From Macrobrachium rosenbergii (Eukaryota > Arthropoda > Malacostraca > Decapoda > Palaemonidae): DNA of 64,000 nt. Shown in pieces: positions 37,652-49,310 of the stretch (position 1 is the stretch's first letter; every line of letters starts with the position of its first letter). The notes beneath the pieces were generated by a model that saw nothing but the letters and a program-made list of their open reading frames with translations, had not been told where the DNA came from and searched no databases. Location: assembly GCF_040412425.1 (NCBI RefSeq), contig NC_089788.1, positions 67,805,220-67,869,219 on the forward strand. Reading direction: 5' to 3'. The position numbers and the translations under genes were made by a program.

Positions 37652-37769
37652 ACGTATAAAGATATTGGCAAGGGATTTGTATTTGGGGCTCGACGTGCTA
37701 CTTCCAAGGCGTCTTTGAGTTATTACTCTGTATTCAGTCCGTATTATGAATTTATATCTACACATTTAT

Positions 37770-37801
<32 letters not shown>

Positions 37802-37802
37802 G

Positions 37803-37839
<37 letters not shown>

Positions 37840-37860
37840 CATATATATATATATACAGTA
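37577..37860. repeat. (TA)n runs with a 120-bp unique spacer
   Basis: (TA)n at about 37577-37647, and interrupted TA/CATA runs at about 37770-37860. Confidence 0.9.
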
Positions 37861-38683
37861 TATGTATGTATGTATGCATGTTTGTGTAAATGAAAGACTG
37901 AAGTTAAGAGGTCACATTGATTAAAAGAAATGTGTAATTACAAATGCTGGAATTAATTTTAACACCCTAGTTTCTTTATTTATAAATTAGGGTACATTAT
38001 TTGCTCACACAAAGCGTGCACTCTTGCACACACGTAGTGTACACGTATCACATAGGAGGGTGTTTATCATGTTTAGGGAATATGTTAAAAGTCTTAAAAG
38101 TTATCCATGATACAACCGGAATATATTTTTTATTCGATGTCTGAGAAGCAAACCGAAGGAGTCTAAGTAAGGGCTGGATATATTGGAATTGCTGGAATGT
38201 GAAGTGGAATTAGTCTAAATATGCAGGTCGCATGCATCCCAGTTCGCGAGATAGGTGAGGGGCTCATTGTAATTTAGCTGCTGTTGAAAAACTGAATAGC
38301 TAAGATTGAATGTATGTGACTAAACTTTTTCAAAACATTTTTATGAAAAGGAAACGTTCTGAAGAACCAACTTAAACTGTTGATTCAGTTTTACCCGTAG
38401 TAATTTGTAACGTAGCTAATATCTCTTGTCAGTATATTGTGACAGGTTCTTGGAAATACGTTGGATTATTGTTTGCAGTGTTCGAAGCAACATCGTTAAC
38501 ATCCTTTTGTTGCAACTATTTCCTTTTGATGCCTTTATTTTTTTTTCTTTTTGAAATTGACAGTTAACAGATGTAACTGCAAGTTGAATGCTAACATGAA
38601 ATCGTTTTATAGTGCTTTGTTCGTTTTACTTTTATATACATTTCCGTAATCTTTTTATAGTTAAAATTGAATGCAAAGAATAC

Positions 38684-38692
<9 letters not shown>
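37861..38692. other. Unique AT-rich sequence, nothing recognised
   Basis: No supported feature. Confidence 0.45.

Positions 38693-38776
<84 letters not shown>
38693..38776. repeat. (TA)n microsatellite
   Basis: About 84 bp pure run. Confidence 0.95.
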
Positions 38777-38782
<6 letters not shown>

Positions 38783-38879
38783 TGTAAATCTGTATTATGA
38801 AAAGAAAGCATTTGCTAGAATATACCGATGTGTTGGTTTAAGCAAGGAGTTCCTCGGTCGTTCGTTTTAATATTTAAAT

Positions 38880-39130
38880 GCATGAGTAAACAAAATTTTG
38901 CTTTGGTGTAAAGATGGATCTGAGTGTTCTGATATGGTTTTGGTCACATTGTGAAGATGGGAGACGACAAGTTTTGTGCAAAGGATTTTGGCATTTAAGA
39001 GAGGAAGGTTGAGAAAGTGCTTGCTAGATGATGTGGAAATGGCGTTGGAATAAAGAAGCCTCAGTATTTGGATACAGAAAGTGCATGCGAGATTAGCAAA
39101 GGGGGTTGACCTGACTTTGATGAACATTCT
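38880..39130 (+). pseudogene. Degenerate non-LTR retrotransposon 3' fragment
   Basis: The DNA resembles the LINE tail at 45603-46010: GATGGATCTGAGTGTTCTGA against CATGGATCAGAGTGTTTTGA. A decayed basic segment (RLRKCLLDDVE) and AKGVDLT follow. Stops interrupt the frame. Only the C-terminal part is present. Confidence 0.55.
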
Positions 39131-39238
39131 GGGTAAAACATATTTAGCGGCTGGTGTTGTGTAAGTTTCATGTCATGGGTTTTCATCCGTAATTAAGTAG
39201 TTGAAAGGATGAACTTGGACACCAGTCTCTGTTGCCCT

Positions 39239-39605
39239 TTTTAGTTTTCTGTTAAAGAGAACTATTGAGATGGCATTGTCTGTCCGTCCGCCCTCAGATC
39301 TTAAAGACTACTGAGGTTAGAGGGCTGCTTATTGGTCTGTTGATCATCCACCCTCCAGTCATCAAACATACCAAATTGCAGCCCTCTAGCCTCAGTAGTT
39401 TTTATTATATTTAAGATTAAGTTTAGCCGTGATCATGCTTCTGGCAGCTCTTTCCAGAGGTGTCACCGACGCACCTTCACTTCACCGCATCTGGGGAGCA
39501 ACTGAGAGCCTCCAGGTCATAGCTGAGAGTTTCATACAGCATTATACGGTGTACAGAAAACTCGATTGTGCCTAAGAAACTTCGACGCACTTTTTTACAT
39601 GTTTA
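39239..39605 (+). repeat. Hairpin element (family H), copy 3
   Basis: Has the 5' AGTTTTCTGTTAAAGAGAAC, the central inverted repeat and the 3' ACAGAAAACTCGATTGTGCC. The segment around 39440-39530 differs from other copies (GGCAGCTCTTTCCAGAGGTG). Confidence 0.9.
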
Positions 39606-39617
39606 TTTATGTGGTAT

Positions 39618-39632
39618 ATATATATATATACG

Positions 39633-39707
<75 letters not shown>

Positions 39708-39757
39708 TTATATATATTATATATATGTATAGCCTATATACATACATACATATATAT
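39618..39757. repeat. (TA)n microsatellite
   Basis: TA run at about 39636-39707 with imperfect TA/CATA margins. Confidence 0.9.
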
Positions 39758-39959
39758 GACACTTAAATTCTTGTATGTCATTGACAAGTACATTGGCTAC
39801 AGAAGGTTTTTACTTTTTTTTTGCAATAATTCTGGATGTTTTCGTGTGACCATAAAGGTACAGGTACTCTTGTATACTGACGACCATCGACTATATGGTA
39901 TCCTGAAGTTTATTCTTATAAATAAACAGAATTTTCGAGAACATTGTAAGTGCACGTGT

Positions 39960-40038
<79 letters not shown>

Positions 40039-40429
40039 TGAATATCTTCCACTTGTGAACTTTCAAAAGAGAAATTAACATAATTAAGAATTGTTATGTT
40101 GGAGATTTTTCAGAAAGTTTTCAAGCATCTTGATAACACTAGACTTCCACAAAAGGAAAGCGATGAAGAATGTCGAGAATTTGGTATTCTAATTCTGAGA
40201 AGCGCTCCTGCTGCGGTGATGGTTATTATTAATGTATTTTTTTTTTTTTTGCTGTATTTGCTTAGCTTCATAATGGTCATATCGAGATCCCGAGGCTTTA
40301 TATTTTCATTTATTTAGACGCACCTCTATAACTACCGTGTTCAACTATACTTGCGTGAATACTTATTTTAAAACATGTAATTGACACATACACACAAACG
40401 CACACGCACACATTTATATATATGCATAT
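39758..40429. repeat. (CT)n run in unique sequence
   Basis: (CT)n at about 39966-40034. The rest is unique and unassigned. Confidence 0.8.
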
Positions 40430-40479
40430 ATATATTATATATACATATATATTATATACATATATGTAAATAAAAAAGA

Positions 40480-40512
<33 letters not shown>

Positions 40513-41139
40513 CTGTGTATAAATATGGACATATACACTATATACATACATAATACATGTTAGTGCGAGTGAGTATGGTATTGCCTTATTCCGAAGGCGC
40601 ATCTCTCGAGTCGTTTTGTTCTAAAATGTCCCTTTGTCAATTGATACCCAGAAATCTTTTTTTATTTTTATTGATATATATACGATAAGAATCTTTCAAC
40701 TTTGATTAGCTTTCAAAATCAACATAGTCAATTATATGCTATCTGTGTATTTTAAACATTTTATTTGATTCATCAAACGCTTTCAGACATGGACTTAATC
40801 GTTCACGAATACATTTTCAGAGAGAAGCGGCCACCAATTGGCTATTGTAGCGGAATGTGAAAAATGTCCGATTTTACCTGTACCTGCGTTTGTTTGTTGA
40901 GATTCCACTGTCTTTCCCCGTCAGGGGATTCCAAGTGAAATGTTTAGTGCTTGGAAATCCAATTCCGTCTGCGATTCTAGGGCGATGCAAACAACATTTA
41001 AGGGATTTCGCTCAGTAAAGAGTGAGCGAGTGAGTCGCCTGCAGTCGCGCCACGGTTTTGGCAAAGTGGATGTCTGCTGCATGCAAGAGGGGCTAAGCTG
41101 TATGAAGTGCAATATGCATGACACGCACGCACTAACAAA

Positions 41140-41141
<2 letters not shown>
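40430..41141. other. Short TA-rich patch, then unique sequence
   Basis: Interrupted TA runs at about 40420-40545. The more GC-rich 40920-41110 has a minus-strand frame of 67 codons with no recognisable domain, so it is not called as a gene. Confidence 0.4.
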
Positions 41142-41388
<247 letters not shown>

Positions 41389-41687
41389 CGAATGTGATGG
41401 GACAAGAAACAGGAATAAGGAGAAATGGGTCTAGCAACCACATCCTAAAATAAAGAGTGAAAATCAAAAGGTCTTTCCTTTCGGAGCAACCTCCTTAAAG
41501 GGAAAATACACACACACACATATATATATATACATACATACTGTATATATATAATATCTGTATGTGTTTTCCACGTAAGGGGGTTGCTCCAGAAACTATG
41601 ATCTTTCTGATTTTCAATTATTATTTTTGGGATGCGGTTGCTAGACCCCTTTCTAGTCATTCCTGGTTGTTGTCCCGCCATATCCGA
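41389..41687. repeat. Foldback with arms of about 125 bp
   Basis: The left arm (41389-41513) and right arm (41562-41687) are diverged reverse complements. GGGTCTAGCAACCACATCC in the left pairs with GGATGCGGTTGCTAGACCC in the right, and GGAGCAACCTCCTTA with TAAGGGGGTTGCTCC. The loop is a CA/TA microsatellite. Confidence 0.85.
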
Positions 41688-42461
41688 ATAGCTACCACGA
41701 ACCTAATTCACTGCTTTAGTTAACAGACACATTAAGTTTTAATGGAATGTGTTCTTTTTTATACTATTAATTAATAAATTAAATAATTATTTGAACTTAT
41801 TTGTTTGTTAATTTACGCACAAATTACATTGACGTTAAGTAGCATTCGGTAACATTAAGCAGTCCCCGTAATAAGGCTGAAACTTTTAAAGAAAATGTGT
41901 CCAGTTCACTGCTACTATGCACATCTATCCGGAAATTATTTGACAGTATTTATGATATATTATACCCTCTGCAATACTGAACTGTCACACGTGAGCAATT
42001 CGTCATCCTAAATGATAAAACCCCCCTGTAAATAGTTCTCTATCATTCCTACATTTCCTTGGCATTCGTATTTCTCTTTGTCTTTAACGTTTAAACTCGT
42101 TTATATATAAACTAACTAACTACTTTAAACTTGTGTTTTAGACAGACAGTGTCTAATATTTGTTCATTTGTGGTTAGATAGTTTTAACGAAGGGCTACTG
42201 CAGATTTGTTCACACTGAAAGCGTTTTAATGTCAGTAGTCGTTAATGTGACAAAATTTAGGGTTAGGGTAACTGATGCAGAAAATTATGTGAGTTTTTAG
42301 TTAAATAGATATGCAGTTAACATGAAATTTATATATTTTTGAGTTACAACAGGAAAGTATACGGAATAATAATAAGAAAGAAAAATTTTGAATTAGAACG
42401 AATACCGAAGAAGGTTATATTTTTTAAATTATATATCTTCATTCATAGGGAGCGGACACCC

Positions 42462-42468
<7 letters not shown>
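41688..42468. other. Unique AT-rich sequence, nothing recognised
   Basis: No supported feature. Confidence 0.45.

Positions 42469-42533
<65 letters not shown>
42469..42533. repeat. (GA)n microsatellite
   Basis: About 65 bp pure run. Confidence 0.95.
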
Positions 42534-42536
<3 letters not shown>

Positions 42537-43036
42537 AATAATGAACAAGGTAATAATGGATTTTTAATTAAATATGATCCTTTATAGCAAGCCTACATCC
42601 TAACGATATGAGAGAGAGGAAGTACTGCACTTGCATTACTCCATTTAAAAATGCAAGTTTAAAACAATTAAGACAAGAACCCTTCAGTTTTAAGAGAGCA
42701 AATGCATAAATTCACGGGATGAACGTTTAGTCTTAAAAATGCATTTTAAAAAAGTACAAGAAACGAGTACATTACGTATGAAATGACAGATACAAAAATG
42801 AAAGAAACAGTCCAGGAGACAGCTACAAAAATAGATTTAATGTCGCTGGTTAATGATGGGTATTAGGGACGATTGTGAGGTCAGAAATGGCGGGAGGAGG
42901 GAGAAATGAAATCACATTTGACTTCGCCACCGGCTGATAGGATTGATCCAGGCCAGGTGCGGGGAAGACTGAATTGGGAGACTGGCTGAGGACGCCGGAT
43001 AATAATTAACGCTGGAGGGATGATGTTAAAACAGGG
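42534..43036. other. Unique sequence, nothing recognised
   Basis: No supported feature. Confidence 0.4.
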
Positions 43037-43107
<71 letters not shown>

Positions 43108-43163
43108 TTGCGAATAAGGTGATACGACGCAAAGTAAGGGGTGAAAGTCGAGTTGTGAATTGG

Positions 43164-43233
<70 letters not shown>
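43037..43233. repeat. (ATT)n and (CT)n runs
   Basis: (ATT)n at about 43037-43106 and (CT)n at about 43168-43233. Confidence 0.95.
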
Positions 43234-43237
<4 letters not shown>

Positions 43238-44454
43238 CCTTAGGATTACAATTTTTGGTTGGCAAAGAAGCGTTGCCATTGCAAACCCTTCGTTCTTGTT
43301 ACGTATGGCAAAAGAGTTTGCAAGTGTTGCCTGTAAATGTCGATGATTTATCGCACGGCATTCTGTTACATGTCTTCCGAACATTGTAGAAATGCCATAG
43401 ATGTGTTTTGTCTTTAACCTTGTTATAGAAAATGTGAATGAAATTGAAGAGAAATTAAATTGTTTTTGTTGTGCTGAATGTAAACTTAGATATTTTAAAT
43501 CATTTGATTAATTACCAGCAAGTTATTTTTTTTTTATATGGGTTTAGTATTTTTTGATAATGGAAGTATTAAAAAAATATGGTTAGAACTTTAAGTACAT
43601 TATACTATAAAAAAAAGTTGATTCCCTTTTGTTGTGGTATGAGCACAGAGACCTGCTTTTAAGGAACCAAACAGCTTTTTAGCATGTTTTAGGGAATGCA
43701 AAGAGTACTTTTTCTGCGTTTCTACGCAGTTGTTTATGTATCCAAAATACGTATTGGTTTTACTTGTGTAAATGTTTGTTTACCTGTACTTTCAAAACAC
43801 GTCGGATTACTTGCCCCTGTGTATAAAGTACCCTTGAATTCAATGGTTTCTCTCCTCCCCGTAAGTCATATCTGTCAGTTTGTGCAAACCTGGCTTTGTG
43901 TGCATACACTATTATCTCAACTTCAGAGGAACCCGCACTCATTCAGACAGTTTTTTGTTACTCTCACTTGAAAAGAACATCATCCGAGGCGTACTTCGAG
44001 AGCGCACGTCTGCATTTCAATTTTTCCAATCCGTTGCTCTTCATCTTGTGAGCTGTACAGAGGTCTCCCCCCCGCCTCTCCCCACCCTTCACATTCTCCT
44101 TCCCCTCCCCTTCCCCTTTCCTATTTTTTCTTACTAAGGTATTATTAGTCATATTCAGTACTTTCCTGGGAGGTAGAAGCGTTTGATCCTACTTCGGCTT
44201 TCAAACCTCATGCGCGTCCTCCTTCTCGTGTCATGTTCTTCTTTCCCATTTGGATGTGAAATGTTACTCTAACGTGTTTCTATCGATTTGCTTTCGTCAG
44301 GAGGTTCAAAGAAGCGAAAGAGGCCTTTGTCGAAAAGTTTGTCTTCAAGGGTAATTTTCGTAGAGATTTAATATTTTATTTAGCCTTGAATTGTATCATT
44401 ATATTTCAAGAATCTAGGTCATATCCAGCCTTTCACTGTAATTTTCATTTGAAA

Positions 44455-44463
<9 letters not shown>
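43234..44463. other. Unique sequence, nothing recognised
   Basis: A 91-codon plus-strand frame near 43696-43971 lacks any motif. A pyrimidine-rich patch lies at about 44067-44125 (CCCCTTCCCC type). No gene is called. Confidence 0.4.

Positions 44464-44543
<80 letters not shown>
44464..44543. repeat. (TA)n microsatellite after an A run
   Basis: About 80 bp of TA directly after a 12-base A-rich run (about 44452-44463). This could be the tail of an unrecognised retroelement. Confidence 0.9.
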
Positions 44544-44547
<4 letters not shown>

Positions 44548-45205
44548 TGGGAATTTCTTATAGCTCACATATTACTACGTAGTTTAGCAATTTACCACAT
44601 TATAATTCAGTATATAAATTATGGCAGACAATTAAGGGCATATACTTTTATTACCCAATTCAAAACAGATGCATATATTACCTAATTTAGAATACTCTCT
44701 CAAATTACGTAGTTCTGCTTACAGTACAGTACACGTAGATTCACTTCTTCCCATCTTGCTTGTATTTCCAGCATGTTATGGAGTCATTAGATATTTGACC
44801 TTTGAGTTGAATTGCCGTGAGTTTAGCTTAAATAAAATGGGAGATGAAACGTTAAGGTAGTTTTTACATGTTAACCTGTATGATAGAATTAAAAGAAATA
44901 GCAAAGTCTTTATTTACCATGTCATTGAAGAAAAAAGTATTACATTAATTTCCGGATCGTGTCTTTACAGGGAAAATAGGTGATTGTAACTTGAACGACC
45001 GCTGTTTTATATTAGTTTTTAAAATGAAGGATATGAGAAATAACTTTTTTATCATAAACGTGATTCAGGTGCTTTCATTCCACATACAGTATTTGTCATT
45101 TTAAACATAGAATTTCTATCCACTGTATTTTCTTCGCATACTGACATTTATTCTCCTCTTCTGTTCTTCATAAGAAAAATGATTTATTTTAGACATTTTA
45201 TGTTA

Positions 45206-45215
<10 letters not shown>
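44544..45215. other. Unique AT-rich sequence, nothing recognised
   Basis: No supported feature. Confidence 0.45.
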
Positions 45216-45296
<81 letters not shown>

Positions 45297-45397
45297 GTCT
45301 GTGTGTGTGTGTATGTGTGTATATGTGTGTGTGTTGAAATTTTTCTGCACGTGAGAGCCATCCATGATTCAGCAGAAACTGCTCAGTATCAAAGAAA

Positions 45398-45481
<84 letters not shown>
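45216..45481. repeat. Two (TA)n runs with GT-rich spacer
   Basis: (TA)n at about 45216-45291 and 45402-45481. Between them are (GT)n and a short stretch (CACGTGAGAGCCATCCATGA) resembling the LINE 3' tail near 45965. Confidence 0.9.
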
Positions 45482-45485
<4 letters not shown>

Positions 45486-45602
45486 AACCACGAGTTGTTG
45501 AGACAGCTTTTTTGTTATGTATAGGGTGAACCGTATATATATTCCGTGTTGTGAAGAAAGACTCAAAAGGGTGGGAAATTGTAGACGCAAAGCAGTGGTA
45601 AA

Positions 45603-46010
45603 ACGGTTACTTTAGGTAAAAGCATGGATCAGAGTGTTTTGAATTAATCAGGTCATTTCATAAGAATGGAAGACAATATTTTGGTCAAAAGAATGTATAA
45701 AGTAAGTATACCTTAGTTTTACCAGACCACTGAGCTGATTAACAGCTCTCCTAATTCGGAAGTGTTCGTAGGGAGGAGGAGGAGGACCTGGAAAACGCTG
45801 GATAGACAGTCTGGAAGAGGTATTGGAAAGGAAGGGCCTTGATATCTGGAAGCGCAAGATTGTGAGGTATAGGTGAAGGGTGCAGTGTGTATGTGTGTGT
45901 GTGAATGGTGGATTGGCTTATAACGCATTACTGACGAGCCTCATGTGTAGGTGTGAGTGGAAATTTTTTGCACAGGGAGTTCATCCACGATTCAAGAAGG
46001 TTAGGTATTA
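45603..46010 (+). pseudogene. Non-LTR retrotransposon 3' fragment with an inserted SINE tail
   Basis: The left part (45620-45702) decodes to a decayed SGHFIRMEDNILVKRMYK. The right part (45752-45870) decodes to GKRWIDSLEEVLERKGLDIW in one frame. Together these are the LINE C-terminus (G-H-x-x-R-M, then a basic region and the V-L-x-x-K-G-L-D-I helix). They are separated by 50 bp (45703-45752) identical in type to the tail of SINE family 1 in minus orientation. The 3' tail carries GAGTTCATCCACGATTC. Confidence 0.65.
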
Positions 46011-46069
46011 ACGTGACCGCGTCGCTGTTTCTCGTGAGCAACCTCTGTTGAAGGAAATTACTCTGATAT

Positions 46070-46079
<10 letters not shown>

Positions 46080-46141
<62 letters not shown>
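46080..46141. repeat. (TA)n microsatellite
   Basis: About 62 bp of TA at the 3' tail side of the next SINE. Confidence 0.95.
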
Positions 46142-46144
<3 letters not shown>

Positions 46145-46400
46145 TTTTTATCACATCACCGTGATAATACAAGCATAAGCTACAACGCCCTTTAATATCC
46201 GATTCACTCTACCTCGGAAATAGCATATTTTCATATATGTTACCTGAAGGGGAATTGTTTTTAGTTGATAATAATTTCGTCGTCTCGTGGGCTCGAACCA
46301 CGGAAGACAAGAACTCAGGACTACAGTGACGCCTTAAACGACACGGCCATCAAGTGAGGTATAAGTTGATACCGACTCTCACCCACAAATCACTTTCGAA
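46142..46400 (-). mobile_element. tRNA-derived SINE (family 2), best-preserved copy
   Basis: On the minus strand TGGCCGTGTCGTTTAAGG (about 46332-46349) is box-A-like. GTGGTTCGAGCCC (about 46289-46301) is a good box B, with about 31 bp between. The body includes, in plus orientation, CTACCTCGGAAATAGCATAT and TGTTACCTGAAGGGGAATTG. Its 3' end meets (TA)n at 46141. Confidence 0.8.
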
Positions 46401-46450
46401 CTCAGGGGTTTGTAACAGAATCGATATCAAAGAACGTTTGTAGCTTAATG

Positions 46451-46622
<172 letters not shown>

Positions 46623-47079
46623 GTAATGTACATTGTAGCCTATGTACACGGCTATTGAAAGTTTATTAAATAAGTTTATAAACCTCGATTGAATCCCCCA
46701 TTCAGTACGGAAATTTTCAGTGTAAGAAAATATTTAGTCAAACCAGTTCTGGAGCGACTTCCAATTGACCGTCCGCCTCTAAATATTTGATGTATGTTTT
46801 GATGTCGCTCTCTAACCCGACGTGAAAAGCCTGACAAGGCGAATGACAGGTGCCCGAAATTGATTGGGTGCTTAGGCCTAAGAAGGACATATATTGGTCC
46901 AATTATGGGCCCTGATTTATAATGGGTAGGTGGTGAGGTGTTTTTCTACGTCTGTCTGTCTGTCTTTCTCTTTTTAGAAGCAGGAAGTTATGAACTGAAG
47001 GTCAACTGGGTGATATAAATAAGTTCAAACATTAATCCTTTTCCTTAGCATAGGTTGGCCCGAGACAATAGGACAAGAC
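46623..47079. other. Unique sequence, nothing recognised
   Basis: Contains a short (GTCT)n patch near 46950. No gene. Confidence 0.4.
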
Positions 47080-47654
47080 AATGGTTACTGTCACATTCAC
47101 ACTTAGGGTGGTCTGTCAAAGATTAATTCCCTATTCACCAGGCTACCATATCAGAGGATACATGCATTCCTACTGAAGGCTCATCAGCAGGGCGTTGAAA
47201 CCCCATGTACATACGTTGGCATCATTCACCTCTGTAATTTCTAGGTCCTACTCTTTTCACCAACCTGTCGATTTTCCATTCTTTCCACATGACCTCTCCA
47301 TCTCAAAACAAATGATCCACCTTTTGTTCTACGGTAACGTTTTTAACATGTCTTGTAAGTACCTATACACACACATACAGAGCTGTCCATCTGTCAGTCT
47401 ATTTATCTGACTATGTAGGTGTGTATGTATATATGTATTTATATATATCTCTGTAATTTCTAGGTCCTACTCTTTTCGCCAACCTGTCAATTTTCCATTC
47501 TTTCCACATGACCTCTCCATCTCAAAACGAATGATCCACCTTTTGTTCTACGGTAACGTTTTTAACATGTCTTGTACGTACCTACACACACACACACACA
47601 GAGCTGTCCATCTGTCAGTCTATTTATCTGACTTTGTAGATATGTGTAAGTATG

Positions 47655-47670
<16 letters not shown>
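47080..47670 (-). pseudogene. LINE 3' fragment with a recent 220-bp tandem duplication
   Basis: On the minus strand 47250-47310 decodes to a run close to RWRGHVERMENR, the LINE C-terminal signature. The segment 47232-47450 is repeated at 47451-47670 with only a few differences (TTTTCACCAACCTGTCGATT against TTTTCGCCAACCTGTCAATT). The duplication therefore happened after the LINE fragment was in place. Confidence 0.65.
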
Positions 47671-47729
<59 letters not shown>

Positions 47730-47768
47730 TGCATATATATATGTATATATAATATATAAATTTACATA

Positions 47769-47827
<59 letters not shown>
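47660..47827. repeat. (TA)n and (CT)n runs
   Basis: (TA)n at about 47660-47722 and (CT)n at about 47769-47827. Confidence 0.95.
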
Positions 47828-47831
<4 letters not shown>

Positions 47832-48509
47832 GAGGTTGAGTCAATTTCCGTTTTAAGAAAGGTATAAAATTAAAAAAATTAATTATATATAGACTACTGT
47901 ATGTGTGGAATGTGATAGGTGTGTGTACATCCATTTGATAACTGAACATTGTATGTATTCTTATTATAATTGAACATGCAATCTTACTCGGAAATTTGCA
48001 TGTTATTATATGAAAACTCCATCTTGATCTCTAAGGGATTAAATTGATGAAAAACTGTTAGGTGTATATTGTGTTCTCTCGCTATTTACAAATCTGTGTC
48101 TACGCCTACGTGTGTGCATAACCACGAATGTCTCCTCTCATTTTTTCGTCAAGTCGAGAGCCTGGACGTGATGGGAACAATAGAAAGGAGGAAAAGGGAA
48201 AAACTACCGAGACCTGGCCCCGAAGGAAGCGAAAGTCCCCCAAACTCTTGAAAGACGGGATATTATAAAAATTCCTGTGCCTGTTTTTCTTATGGTGGAT
48301 ACTTGGAGCAGCGTCTTCCCGTCATAAGGAGCATTCTGTTTCGTAATGTAAGGGAAAGATCCCTAATCATTTTTGCTTAAGGAATTTTCTTGAATGTCTG
48401 AATGGGCTAGAAGTGTCTGCTCACTGTATTGTTCCCTTCTCTGCCAAGGAATGATGTAGTTACAATTTTGTAGCGATGATGTGAATATTGGGAGAATAGA
48501 TTTAAGAAT
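47828..48509. other. Unique sequence, nothing recognised
   Basis: No supported feature. Confidence 0.4.
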
Positions 48510-48893
48510 TTTAGTTTTCTGTGAAAGAAAACTTGGGATGGCTATTTGTCTGTTTGTCCACACTTTTCCTGTCCGCCCTCAGATCTTAAAAACTACTGAG
48601 GCTAGAGGACTGCAAATTGGTATGTTGATCGTCCACCCTCCAATCATCAAACATACCAAATTGCAGCCCTCTAGCCTCAATAGTTTTTTTATTTTATTTC
48701 AGGTTAAATTTAGCCATGATCGTGCGTATGGCACCGCTATAGGTGCCAACAACACAGGCCACCACCGGCCAGTGACTGAAAGCTTCATGGGCCGCGGCGG
48801 AGAGTTTCATGGTCCGTGGCTGAGAGTTTCATACAGTATTATACGCTGTACAGAAAACTCGATTGCTCCGAAGAAACTTCGGCACATTTTATA
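48510..48893 (+). repeat. Hairpin element (family H), copy 4
   Basis: Has the 5' AGTTTTCTGTGAAAGAAAAC, the central inverted repeat (ACTACTGAGGCTAGAGGACT arm) and the 3' ACAGAAAACTCGATTGCTCC. A short repeat in the middle (AGAGTTTCATGGTCCGTGG, then AGAGTTTCATAC) replaces part of the usual sequence. Confidence 0.9.
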
Positions 48894-49310
48894 CTTATTT
48901 TTTATTGGAATGACCCTTATTAACCAAAACCATATTGTTCAGATTTGCTTCGTGATCGTCATCTGGATATTTCCCGTTTATTCCAGGTCTGGATATTTGG
49001 ATGATCCCAAATCTTGACATTTTGATGGTGATTTAAAGCTTAAGTACGTAACTAAATTGCCAGGGCTTACGTTTTGACTGTGATCTGGATCGGCTATGGA
49101 CTTAATAGGGTGAAACCTTGTAAGGTTATCTAGGCCTTTAATAGTTTAGTAGGTTTAGTTAGTTATTCTGACTCATGAAATGTGCCACTTGAAAGTTATT
49201 TTTTTATTTCATTGTGTGGCTGCTAGTCACTCAACTCTTTGCAAAATTATTATTGTCTGTAACTGACTATATTTATAAGCCCACACTGACAGTGTTAAGG
49301 AAAGAGTTGC
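48894..49310. other. Unique sequence, nothing recognised
   Basis: No supported feature. Confidence 0.4.

Noticed and set aside
43696..43971. 91-codon open frame as a gene
   Set aside because: No recognisable motif, and a competing open frame lies on the other strand.
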